Source: Edaphobacter bradus
GTDB taxonomy: Bacteria > Acidobacteriota > Terriglobia > Terriglobales > Acidobacteriaceae
Direction: 5' to 3'
Assembly: GCF_025685645.1 (NCBI RefSeq)
Contig: NZ_JAGSYF010000003.1
Span: 372,001 to 436,000 of the forward strand
Length of the DNA stretch: 64,000 nucleotides
Made by a program: the position numbers and the translations under genes. Below are positions 53,906 to 62,754 of this stretch, piece by piece; position 1 is the stretch's first letter, and each line of letters begins with the position of its first letter. The notes beneath the pieces are model-generated. The model was not told where the DNA came from, ran no database searches, and saw only the letters and a program-made list of their open reading frames with translations.

Positions 53906-56749
53906 GGGCGCATCGGCGTCGCGAAGTTGCATCAAAGCGCGATGAGATAGAAGCTTGAAGCGGAGTTCCCTCGCATCTGTTGCTTTGGCGTCCCCCGTGG
54001 GCGCAGGAACGCTCTTGCCGTCCATCATCATGTCTGCTCTTTGCCCGACTTCGTTCGCGTCGATCGCTGCCCTTCTATAGCTGTCCCGGAAACGCCCAAT
54101 CTCCTCGCCTGCCGCAGCCGGCCTGTAGCTCAACCTGTCCCCGGTCTGCATTGCGGCGATCAGATTCTCCGGAGACCACGCGCTGGGCGATGTCTGGTTG
54201 AGCTCGTCATACGCGCTGCGTAGCCTTCGAATCGCTCCCGCGAAACCATCCAGTTCAGCATCACGAGCAACGAGCGTGGGATCGCGATTAATACGCAACC
54301 GGATAAGCTCAGTAGTTGCACTGCTCGGCACAGTGACGATGGTCGTCAGCGTATTGCCATCGTAATGCCAGCCTGCGCCTCTACCGTTCCGTACAAAGTT
54401 CAGGTTCCGGCCATTCACTGTTATGGAAGTTGGTGGCCAATCGGCAGGCAAACGCAGCTCATAGCTGCGTGCCTGCAGCATCCCGGGATAATGGCCCCGA
54501 ACAGGTTGAACGTCGACCTCAGTGGTTGAGCCGGACCGGTGTGCATCGATCTGCGTCCAGGCGCCCGCACCCTGCTTGTAGGTCTCGGATTTGCTGGCAT
54601 CTTCATACACAGTGTAGGAAGAGTGTTGCCCATCCTGCATTGGGAAGACATTGATGATGAGTGGGTCGACTGGCTTTTCGTCCGTGTAACGCATCTCCGG
54701 CTGCATCGGAACAATGGCGCCTGCACGAATGTAGACGGGAACCTGGTCAATGGAGAAGCTGCGATCAACCGTGTGAGGCCCGGTAAAGTGCTTCCCGGTT
54801 GGCCATTCGATCCACTCACCTTCCGGAATCCATATACGCTCGCTCGCCAGTTGCGATGCGCTATCGACAGGCTGCGTTACCGGAGCGACAAACATGTTCT
54901 CTCCGAACATGTATTCGTTCTTTGCGGTATAGGCTTCTTGCGCCTCTGGCCAGTCATAGTAGAGCGGTCGTAGGAAAGCTACGCCGGTATCATATGTGCG
55001 GCGCGCTTCGGTATAGATATAGGGCTGCATCGCATAGCGTAAATGGAAGACGTCGCGCATTATGTCGGAGTACGGCTCCGGATACGCCCAGATACGACGC
55101 TCTGCGTCAGGATTCTTAGTCGTGTGGGTGCGTAGAACCGGACTGAACGCGCCGAATTGGACCCACCGCGTATACAGCTCCGGGTCAACGGCACCTGGTA
55201 TGTGACCACCGATGTCGTGGCTCCAGTACGCATAGCCAACATTCGCGGCGGTCGCGGTAAACCACGGCTGAAAAGCAAGCGAATCCCACACAGAGATCGT
55301 GTCGCCGGAAAACCCTATCTGATAGCGGTGGTTCCCCAATCCGCCCCAGCGATGAAACAGCAGCGGCCTCTTGCCTTCGCGCTCCTGATCCGTGAAATGG
55401 ATATAATTGAGCCACCACGTGGGGTTCACCCCTGGAAGAGCTGTGGTCATCTGCTGTTGCCAATCGAGCCACCAGAAATCGATCCCTTCTTTCTCAAGCG
55501 GATGATGCAGGATGTTCATGTAATGAGTGGCAAACTTTTTGTCCGTGAGATCGAAGGGGACATATCTCTTCGTCGCAGGATCGATGCCCATCGATCGCGC
55601 CATCTCCGGATAGCGCTCCTCCCATGGCTGCACACCCGAAGCCGGATGCATGTTTAGCGTCACTTTCAGCCCCTCAGCATGAACATCATTGAGAAACTCC
55701 TGCGGGTTGGGGAACAGCGTCTTGTTCCACGTATATCCAGTCCACCCCAGTCTCTGGCCTGACTGGTCCTGCTGGCCTTGCAACTGCGCCGCCGGTATGT
55801 GCCAATCCATGTCGATTACGAGAACATCGAGCGGCACATCATTTGTCCGAAAGCCGCGGACCAGATCGCTGAGTTCCTGGTCGCTGTAGGCCCAGTAACG
55901 CGACCACCATGCGCCAAACACGAACCGCGGCGGCAATGGGATTCTCCCGGCGACGCGTACATAATCGCCCAAAGCCTTCTTGTAGTTGTGGCCGTAACCA
56001 AAGAAGTACAAGTCCTGGCGATCTCCAGCGGGCCGCAGCATGACCCACGGCCAGGGACTTTGCTCGCCCTGCGAGAACTCGAAGTTGGCGGAGTCGAAGA
56101 GCGGCCGCGCTGAGTCGTCCACCACCGACCAACCATCGCGCGAAATCAGGCCAGTCTCTATAGGCTCTTTCGTTTTGTCGCCCCGAGCGCCATCCAACGT
56201 GCGAGTAGTTCCGAGCAGATTGCCGGTGTCAGGAGTGCCTGGATGCCAGGTGCAGAGCTTGCCGTTTAAAGTGAATGTGACGCTGAGATCATCTGCATTG
56301 AACTTGCCGTCTGTGCCAGTCGCTGCAACGTATTTCAGTTTGAGAGCGCTGGTTTTTAGCGTGAGCGCCTCCCCAGCACTGGACTGTTCTATATGCTTCT
56401 CGAAGAATGGAACTGCAAGCCTGCGGTTGATGAAGACAAAAGAAGCACGGTCTTCGAACTTGCCGTCGGCTGCCCACTCCAGGCGCACCATCTCAGGGGT
56501 AAGTACGGTAAACCTGGCGTGCCCGATCACAACAACAGCCTTTGGATCTGCTATCGGATTTGCAGGAGGCTCTGCTTCGGAGGTCTTTGCATACGCCTTG
56601 CTCGCGTGTGATGAAGACGCAGGTTGTGCCTGAGCTGAGCATGCCACCAGGAGCAAGCCGAGCAGGACGACCGACGCTTTGGATCTCACGCGGAAAGCAG
56701 CAAGCAATAAATCAATATTGGACAGACGGAACACACACTCTCCCAGCAC
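53903..56749 (-). CDS. secreted GH31 alpha-glycosidase
   Basis: Family 31 retaining alpha-glucosidase or alpha-xylosidase of about 948 residues. A signal peptide (about 22-42) is followed by an N-terminal beta-sandwich, a (beta/alpha)8 barrel starting near FVFGAWWSRYWAYSD, and C-terminal beta domains. The nucleophile is D429 in FWWLDWQQQ and the acid/base probably D483 in IGFSGDT. WSHDIGGH is also characteristic. The start is GTG 56749, with GTG 56689 as an alternative closer to the signal peptide. A ~150-residue helical C-terminal extension is unusual. Last gene of the unit that begins with the second receptor. Confidence 0.92.
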   Translation of the reverse strand: MLGECVFRLSNIDLLLAAFRVRSKASVVLLGLLLVACSAQAQPASSSHASKAYAKTSEAEPPANPIADPKAVVVIGHARFTVLTPEMVRLEWAADGKFEDRASFVFINRRLAVPFFEKHIEQSSAGEALTLKTSALKLKYVAATGTDGKFNADDLSVTFTLNGKLCTWHPGTPDTGNLLGTTRTLDGARGDKTKEPIETGLISRDGWSVVDDSARPLFDSANFEFSQGEQSPWPWVMLRPAGDRQDLYFFGYGHNYKKALGDYVRVAGRIPLPPRFVFGAWWSRYWAYSDQELSDLVRGFRTNDVPLDVLVIDMDWHIPAAQLQGQQDQSGQRLGWTGYTWNKTLFPNPQEFLNDVHAEGLKVTLNMHPASGVQPWEERYPEMARSMGIDPATKRYVPFDLTDKKFATHYMNILHHPLEKEGIDFWWLDWQQQMTTALPGVNPTWWLNYIHFTDQEREGKRPLLFHRWGGLGNHRYQIGFSGDTISVWDSLAFQPWFTATAANVGYAYWSHDIGGHIPGAVDPELYTRWVQFGAFSPVLRTHTTKNPDAERRIWAYPEPYSDIMRDVFHLRYAMQPYIYTEARRTYDTGVAFLRPLYYDWPEAQEAYTAKNEYMFGENMFVAPVTQPVDSASQLASERIWIPEGEWIEWPTGKHFTGPHTVDRSFSIDQVPVYIRAGAIVPMQPEMRYTDEKPVDPLIINVFPMQDGQHSSYTVYEDASKSETYKQGAGAWTQIDAHRSGSTTEVDVQPVRGHYPGMLQARSYELRLPADWPPTSITVNGRNLNFVRNGRGAGWHYDGNTLTTIVTVPSSATTELIRLRINRDPTLVARDAELDGFAGAIRRLRSAYDELNQTSPSAWSPENLIAAMQTGDRLSYRPAAAGEEIGRFRDSYRRAAIDANEVGQRADMMMDGKSVPAPTGDAKATDARELRFKLLSHRALMQLRDADAP

Positions 56750-56875
56750 GTAAATGCGTCTATATTCGAAACAAATTCCCCACGGGCCATTGCGTGGCGC
56801 GGGCTGATGTCGAGGAGGGCGATCTTTTGTGACGGCCGCTTCCTCCTCGCCATTGGTTAAAGACTCACGCGGCCA

Positions 56876-58108
56876 TCAGTACGGTTGATGAGTATCCATC
56901 GCCTCTTGCAGTGTCACGCGCTTCTTCGAGCGGTAGGAGAGATTGGCCATGTGACCAGCTACTGCCGAGAGATACCCAATCTCGACTGGAGCGTTTGTCT
57001 TCTTGCTGCGCGTGCGAATACAGTCCATCCAATTCTGCATATGACTCATGCCCTTAGACTCGCTAACGAGCTTTGTCCCTCCTGGGTTATTGATCGCCTC
57101 AGGGTAGAAGATCAACGAAGATTTGGACTTTCCAGTCACCATGTCCGTCGCTCCAGCTATGTGTTCGATGGTGCCGTCAGATCCGAGGAAATGCTCCCCC
57201 AGACCATACCGCGTGTTACTGAAAGTGGACTGCCACAGAACGATAAGGTCAGGAAACTCGAGTGTGACACTGATCGTGTCCGGAACCTGGCGACCATCTT
57301 TCTCAGAAAATACTCCGCCCATCATGGATGCTGCGATGGGTTCCTTGAGATTCATGGCCGACATGATCCACGCAATCTGGTGGACCATGTTCTCGGTCAC
57401 GTTGCCGCCGGAGAACTCCCAGTACAGTCGCCAGTTGATGAAATGTTCGGCATTGAATGCTTCTTTCGGTCGGTCATCCAGGAAGAGAGAGTAATTGACG
57501 TGCTGCGGGTCGCAGTCAGACGGGATGGGTCGCCTCCACTGCGGGCTCCCATGCGCCGAATTGCGGCTCATCCACGCCTCGACCATGGTGATCTTTCCCG
57601 GCAGGCCCTGCTTGATCCACTCAACCACGTCTTTGTGGCCACCCTCACTCTGATGCTGAACGCCGATCTGTACCACCTGCGAAGAGGCATTCGCAGCCTG
57701 CAGGCATGCCTTGGCCTCTGCAACGTTCCAGGTCATGGTCTTCTCGCAGTACACATCCTTGCCGGCGGCAAGCACCATCTGCATGTGCTTCGCATGCAAG
57801 AAAAGAGGCGTTGCGATGATGACAGCGTCGACGTCCTTGCGGTCGAGCAGATGGCGAGGATCGTCGTAGAAGGTGGCATTGGGAACGAGAGCCTTCGCCG
57901 CGTCGCGGTTGCGTGAATAGATGTCCGCAACTGCGACACACTCTGTGTTGGGGCATTCAATTGCATCTTTCAGGTCCTGCATGCCACGAGATCCAACCCC
58001 GATGATGCCGTACCGGATGCGATCGCTGGCCGCAAATAATTTCTTCGGTGCGAAGGCCAGCGTAGCGGCCCCAGTCGCCATGCTGCCTACAAAGTCACGC
58101 CTATTCAT
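56876..58108 (-). CDS. Tat-exported Gfo/Idh/MocA family oxidoreductase
   Basis: NAD(P)-dependent sugar oxidoreductase-like protein of 410 residues. The N-terminus MNRRDFVGSMATGAATLAFA is a twin-arginine signal. The Rossmann fold reads RYGIIGVGSRGMQDLKDA, and VYCEKTMTWNVAEAKA matches the EKP motif, with Thr in place of Pro. The C-terminal sandwich domain includes NYSLFLDDRPKEAFNAEHF. Tat export with cofactor bound means it acts in the periplasm. Start 58108 follows CGGAGAAAGA. It lies 14 bases after the isomerase-like gene. Such pairs are found in pathways that oxidise glycosides at C3. Confidence 0.88.
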   Translation of the reverse strand: MNRRDFVGSMATGAATLAFAPKKLFAASDRIRYGIIGVGSRGMQDLKDAIECPNTECVAVADIYSRNRDAAKALVPNATFYDDPRHLLDRKDVDAVIIATPLFLHAKHMQMVLAAGKDVYCEKTMTWNVAEAKACLQAANASSQVVQIGVQHQSEGGHKDVVEWIKQGLPGKITMVEAWMSRNSAHGSPQWRRPIPSDCDPQHVNYSLFLDDRPKEAFNAEHFINWRLYWEFSGGNVTENMVHQIAWIMSAMNLKEPIAASMMGGVFSEKDGRQVPDTISVTLEFPDLIVLWQSTFSNTRYGLGEHFLGSDGTIEHIAGATDMVTGKSKSSLIFYPEAINNPGGTKLVSESKGMSHMQNWMDCIRTRSKKTNAPVEIGYLSAVAGHMANLSYRSKKRVTLQEAMDTHQPY

Positions 58109-58122
58109 TCTTTCTCCGTGGG

Positions 58123-59085
58123 TCAAAGAGTTCCTGAATCTTGCAGGGTTTTCTTCATGCCGGCCCAGCTAATGCGGGTCGACTCTTCGTGAGTAGGCGC
58201 GCCGTTCCAGTGGGTCTCCAGGCTGACGGCGCCGCGGTAGCCGACACTCTTGAGTGCGCGGAACTGCGCGGTCCAATCGATATAGCCCTTGTCCACCGGT
58301 GACCACCCAATCTTGCCATCGGGATTCTTGATCGCATTCTTGACGTGGCAATGGTAGATGCGGTGCTTGGGAAGGAGGTCCCAGGCAGCGCGAAAAGCGT
58401 CGAGTTCACCGGCCCTGACTGCATTCCCTGGATCCCAGTTGAGTCCAAGATGCGGAGACTGCGCGGCTGCGAGGGTCGCCGCCGCTTCCCGACCGGTAGC
58501 AGTGTTGCATTCAAACTCATTTTCCAGCGCGAGGCGGACGCCTTGTTTGCCACAGACGTTCGCTGCCTCAAGAAGCTTTGCGTTGATGGGCTCACGGTAG
58601 GGCTTTACATCATCCAGGCGAAAGAAGTCGAAACAACGCACGACGTTTGTCTTGAAGCGATGCGCGTGAGCGATGGATTTGGCAAGCACTTCGTCCTGCT
58701 GTTTAAACGTGACGGCCGCGCCGAATGAGTCGTTCTTTTTGCTAAACGACGATCGTGGGGCTCCGGGCCAATCGACCTTGAAGAGCGGGCTACCGATGTC
58801 CGTTACCCGTAGTTGATATTTAGCGAGAATCTTCTCGGCATCGGCAAGTTGATCGTCTGTGAGTTCCTGCAGGTTCTTGCCCCACATGCTGCGAAGCTCA
58901 ACCCACTGAAGACCGAAGTCTCTGGAGATGACCGAACAGGCATGGTCGAAGTCCGGAGATATTTCATCGCTGATGACGGCTACCTTGAATGGCGACTTTG
59001 CCGCCATGCCAAAGGCTGGCAACGTCGCGCATGACACTGCGACACCAGCACCTACTAAGAAATTACGACGAGAAACATTAGACAT
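58123..59085 (-). CDS. Tat-exported sugar isomerase/epimerase-like TIM-barrel protein
   Basis: Xylose-isomerase-like (AP endonuclease family 2) barrel of 320 residues. The N-terminal twin-arginine signal is SRRNFLVGAGVAVSCATLPAFG. Conserved positions include GLQWVELRSMWG, RLALENEFECNTATG, GLNWDPGNAV, HCHVKNA and AVSLETHWNG, which carry the metal-binding acidic and histidine residues. Family members act as keto-sugar isomerases, epimerases or 3-keto-glycoside lyases. With the oxidoreductase it forms a two-gene periplasmic module between the receptor and GH31 genes. Confidence 0.86.
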   Translation of the reverse strand: MSNVSRRNFLVGAGVAVSCATLPAFGMAAKSPFKVAVISDEISPDFDHACSVISRDFGLQWVELRSMWGKNLQELTDDQLADAEKILAKYQLRVTDIGSPLFKVDWPGAPRSSFSKKNDSFGAAVTFKQQDEVLAKSIAHAHRFKTNVVRCFDFFRLDDVKPYREPINAKLLEAANVCGKQGVRLALENEFECNTATGREAAATLAAAQSPHLGLNWDPGNAVRAGELDAFRAAWDLLPKHRIYHCHVKNAIKNPDGKIGWSPVDKGYIDWTAQFRALKSVGYRGAVSLETHWNGAPTHEESTRISWAGMKKTLQDSGTL

Positions 59086-59167
59086 CCTTCGCTCTCCTCT
59101 GCAGCCCTACTGGCTGTGTGTTCCGCTACTGTGTCCGCCATCTACGATCTGCCACGCTAGAAAGCCC

Positions 59168-59205
59168 GTAACCGGTCCCCGAGAAACTAAGTGGGAACCG
59201 GTTAC
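59168..59205. promoter_or_regulatory. inverted repeat GTAACCGGT / ACCGGTTAC
   Basis: Nine-base arms GTAACCGGT (59168-59176) and ACCGGTTAC (59197-59205), extended by CCC/GGG with one bulge, enclose about 12 bases. Each arm contains an AACCGGT core like LacI-family operators. It lies between the receptor stop and the isomerase start, so it may be a paired operator or an attenuator hairpin. Confidence 0.55.
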
Positions 59206-59226
59206 AAACAACTGCATTCAAGAGAG

Positions 59227-62200
59227 TTAGAACGTTATTTTGGCTGCTAATTCGACTACACGATTTCCTGTGGCTCCCCCATTTGTAGCGTCAAGATGGC
59301 CAAAATCCGGATTCGTATAATTACTGCTCGGATTGCCAAACTGCGGCGTATTGGTGAGGCTGAAAGCTTCAGCACGGAGTTCCAGGTTATACCGCTCTGT
59401 CAGCGCAAACCGCCGAAAAGCGGAAGCGTCGAGATTGAAAAACCCGGGTCCTACATATGCGTTCTTCCCCGAATTCCCGAGCGCGGCGGTAGTTGGCTGA
59501 CTAAACACAGAGGTATCGAACCAGGCTTTCGCGGCGCCGATGCCCTTCAGTTTATGGAACGGTCCATTGACGTTTGCCACCTGAGTGTTACCGGGAGCAT
59601 TCAGGCTGGCGGAACTGGCTGTAATAGTGAACGGTGTCCCTGTCTCTAGAGAAAGGACTCCGCCCAACTGCCATCCCCCTGCCACCCAGCTCGCGACACC
59701 AGAGGTCAGCCACTTCTTGCCCTTTCCAAATGGAAGCTCGTAGAGGAAGCTCTGCACAAAGGTATGTGTGCGGTCGTTGCCGAGACGCGAATAATTGCGG
59801 GCGAAGTCTATGTAGAAGGTGGTACCGCCTACTCCACTGCCCTCGGAGCTGACGGAACCTAGTGCCTTCTGATAGGTGTAAGTGGAGGTGGTTGAAAGCC
59901 CGCTCGCATAGTGATGATCCAATTTCACCTGGAGCGAATTGTAGTTTGAGTTTGTACGCTTGAGAATCGTGGTTGATGCCGTTCTCTTAAAGGTAGCGTA
60001 CTCAGGCCGCCCACTCGCACCGGCCCCAGCCACGAAACCGGCATTGAGATTGTAGCTTAGCGGTTGACCTATTCCCACATTGCCGACGTAGGCAACGTCA
60101 AGTACGAATCCAGCCGGCAGCGCTCGCTGTACAGCAGCATTCCAGGATTCGATGTAAGGCGCGTGCCAGTGGAGATCGACAACGTTGTAGTTCTGCGGCG
60201 GCGCGTTGGTGACGATGCCGCTCGCCGGGATGACGGCAAGAGGGAGTGCGGGAAAGCCAGCTGCCAATGAGGCAGGTGAACCGTCCGTCTCTATTGCCTG
60301 AGTGAAACTGCTCAACGATTGAAATGAGACGTTCTGCTTGACTGGGTAGTTGGCGGCGTAGTTGGTGACGATATCCGGGTAGGATTCATAACTGATCCCG
60401 TAACCGCCGCGCAACACTGTCTTTTCGTCCAGCCGGTAGGCGAGACCGAGACGAGGTGCAAAGTAGCTGTATCGAGTCTGCAGGCCCAGGTCCATCGGGT
60501 TCCCCCCGATGCCAGCAAGGATGAGCGAATTGGTGGAAGGGTCATAGTTCGAGAAGCCGCCCGCATGGCGCGGAGTCGGGGGCACATAAAGTTCCCAGCG
60601 CAGCCCATACGTCAACGTAAGCTTGGAGTTGGCCTGCCATGTGTCCTGCACGTAAGTGAAGAACTGCGATTCTCTCCAGGTTGCGCTCTGAACGCCGATA
60701 TCTCGACCTACCACGTTCGGATCATCCAGGAGGAAGCTGGCGAAGTTGTTTGCCTGACCTGTTTTGGGCCCGCCCTTCAAAGCCGTCTGTCCATCACGAT
60801 ATTGGAAGGAACCTCTAGGGTTGAACGTTTGCCCCTGAAGCAAGTCGTCGCGGACACGGCGGTACTCCACTCCAAGCTTCAGGCTGTGATTGCCTTGAAT
60901 CTTCGTCCAGTTATTTACAGCGTCGATATTGGTTTCGCCGCGGACCCAGGGATAAGAGCCTCCGGTCCCCACGAAGGGGCTGGAGAAGCCTCCGATATCG
61001 ATGGCGGCAAGTCCACTGGTGAATGCATCTACATTAACTCCCGGAATGCCGATCGCGGCCGAGGCGCTGGTGCCATAGTCCGTCGGAAAGGTCACGTTTT
61101 TGTAGTGGTTCAGTCCCAAACGGAGCTCTGTCAGCAAGGTAGACGAAAAGACATGGGTATAGTTTGCGGCCGTGTTGTAGGCGGTCTGCGTACCGCGTGC
61201 ATTAGCGCCTCCGTTAGCCGGCCCGCCGGCCAAGCCGAATATAGGCTGCTGGACCTGGTCCGCCTTTTGAAAGCTGTAACGAAGCGACAGATGATCCTGT
61301 CCGTGAAGATTTGCGTCGGCTTTCGCATCGAACGAATTTGAATTACGAGTAAACCGCGTAACCCCCTGGAAGTTATTGGTTGTTCCGGCTCCTGGCACGT
61401 TCGGAAGCGGAACCAGCGCCAAAATTCTCTTTGCGATGGGGCTGATCCTAGAAGGATCGATGACGTTCGCTTGACCAAGATAGCTGAACTGTTTACGCCC
61501 CGTTCCATCGGGATTTCCCGTCGCTGGGTCGTAAATGGGAGTGGCAACACTGCTGAAATCTCCGTTGCGGAAAGCGGCGGTCGGGAGGGTCAGAGTATTG
61601 AACTGTCCCTGACTATCGCTGACGTGAAGATAATCTCCAAATATGAAGAGCTTGTCGTGAATGATCGGGCCGCCAATATTCCCGCCAGTATAGTTATAGG
61701 TGCTTCGTGGATTCGGCCCCTTCTGAAAATAGCTCTCAGCAGCCAGGGCGCTAATGCGATTGAATTCATAGACCGAACCATGAACTGAATTTGTTCCGGA
61801 TTTGAGAGTGACGTCGGTCACAGCCCCGCCGGCGCGGCCGAATTCTGCCTGGTAGTTGCTGGTCGAGACGCTTACGCTCTGGATAGCCTCACTCGGTGGA
61901 ATGAGAACCTGCAGGAGGCCCGATCGTTCGTTGTCGTCGATGCCTTCAATCTCGGTATTGTTGGCCAGCCGGGATTGGCCGTTCACTTCCGTCGAGAGCG
62001 AAGCAGCGGCATTGAAGAAATTGGAGTGCGAGAAATGCGGTTTAGTCGCCCCCGGAACAAGAGCGAGCAATCCCTGAAAGTTTCGATTCGTCCCCAGCGG
62101 CAGCTCCTCCGTCTGTTTCGACTCGAGGTTGATCCCGGTATCTGCGCGGTCCGTCTTTAGGAGCTCGGGCGCCGCGGTGACAGTGACACTCTCCGTCGCC

Positions 62201-62544
62201 GCGCCGAGCAGGAGCGTCATATCCATGCGAACGGTGCTGTTCACGACGACAATCACTTTTTCGGCCACAGCTTTCTTAAAGCCTGCCTGTTCTGCGGAAA
62301 CTGTATAGATACCCGGCTGGATAGCCTCGAAGTCGTAGTTACCACTGTCATTTGTCTGTTCCGTTTTGGTGACCCCACTTTGGGTCTCGACGATCGTCAC
62401 AGCGGCTCCGGGAACCGCGGCACTGGTTTGATCCTTGACCGTCCCCAGAAGATTGGCGTTCACAGCTTGCCCAAATACATGTCCGGCTGGAATCAGCGTC
62501 GCGATCAGCAGCGCCCTCCGAATGCCGTTTCGAATCAACTTCAT
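59227..62544 (-). CDS. Oar-type TonB-dependent receptor with N-terminal carboxypeptidase-regulatory domain (2)
   Basis: Outer-membrane receptor of 1105 residues. A signal peptide (about 1-26) precedes a CarboxypepD_reg domain (NLLGTVKDQTSAAVPGAAVT). The plug (ELPLGTNRNFQGLLALVPGA, then NGQSRLANNTEIEGIDDNE) and a large barrel follow; the chain ends in VVELAAKITF with the terminal phenylalanine expected for outer-membrane insertion. The ATG at 62544 has TTTGGAGGAAATA upstream. It heads a same-strand unit with the isomerase, oxidoreductase and GH31 genes, making it the presumed importer for their substrate. It differs strongly from the receptor at 33382. Confidence 0.94.
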   Translation of the reverse strand: MKLIRNGIRRALLIATLIPAGHVFGQAVNANLLGTVKDQTSAAVPGAAVTIVETQSGVTKTEQTNDSGNYDFEAIQPGIYTVSAEQAGFKKAVAEKVIVVVNSTVRMDMTLLLGAATESVTVTAAPELLKTDRADTGINLESKQTEELPLGTNRNFQGLLALVPGATKPHFSHSNFFNAAASLSTEVNGQSRLANNTEIEGIDDNERSGLLQVLIPPSEAIQSVSVSTSNYQAEFGRAGGAVTDVTLKSGTNSVHGSVYEFNRISALAAESYFQKGPNPRSTYNYTGGNIGGPIIHDKLFIFGDYLHVSDSQGQFNTLTLPTAAFRNGDFSSVATPIYDPATGNPDGTGRKQFSYLGQANVIDPSRISPIAKRILALVPLPNVPGAGTTNNFQGVTRFTRNSNSFDAKADANLHGQDHLSLRYSFQKADQVQQPIFGLAGGPANGGANARGTQTAYNTAANYTHVFSSTLLTELRLGLNHYKNVTFPTDYGTSASAAIGIPGVNVDAFTSGLAAIDIGGFSSPFVGTGGSYPWVRGETNIDAVNNWTKIQGNHSLKLGVEYRRVRDDLLQGQTFNPRGSFQYRDGQTALKGGPKTGQANNFASFLLDDPNVVGRDIGVQSATWRESQFFTYVQDTWQANSKLTLTYGLRWELYVPPTPRHAGGFSNYDPSTNSLILAGIGGNPMDLGLQTRYSYFAPRLGLAYRLDEKTVLRGGYGISYESYPDIVTNYAANYPVKQNVSFQSLSSFTQAIETDGSPASLAAGFPALPLAVIPASGIVTNAPPQNYNVVDLHWHAPYIESWNAAVQRALPAGFVLDVAYVGNVGIGQPLSYNLNAGFVAGAGASGRPEYATFKRTASTTILKRTNSNYNSLQVKLDHHYASGLSTTSTYTYQKALGSVSSEGSGVGGTTFYIDFARNYSRLGNDRTHTFVQSFLYELPFGKGKKWLTSGVASWVAGGWQLGGVLSLETGTPFTITASSASLNAPGNTQVANVNGPFHKLKGIGAAKAWFDTSVFSQPTTAALGNSGKNAYVGPGFFNLDASAFRRFALTERYNLELRAEAFSLTNTPQFGNPSSNYTNPDFGHLDATNGGATGNRVVELAAKITF

Positions 62545-62754
62545 TATTTCCTCCAAACTTCAAACTATTGCTTCGCGAATTGCCTTCTCTTCAGTCGATC
62601 TGACTCAATTGCTGGGTACTCTCCCCCTAGACATTTGAACCGCGGTTTATGGCCTCTGATCAAAAGCTCTGCAAGTCTCTGCGCGCAAATAACACGTTGC
62701 CAAGTTGTTCACGGTGTTTTGACCGGTGATAAACGGGGTGTAAAATATGTAGAA
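62545..62754. promoter_or_regulatory. divergent promoter region between receptor 2 and the membrane winged-helix protein
   Basis: Gap of 210 bases between divergent starts. The plus-strand promoter is listed separately; the receptor promoter was not identified. Confidence 0.5.
62719..62746 (+). promoter_or_regulatory. sigma-70-like promoter of the membrane winged-helix gene
   Basis: TTGACC at 62719-62724 and TAAAAT at 62741-62746, separated by 16 bases, are near-consensus -35 and -10 elements. Transcription would begin about 62752-62754, right at the proposed GTG start at 62755, implying a leaderless or almost leaderless mRNA. Confidence 0.6.
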
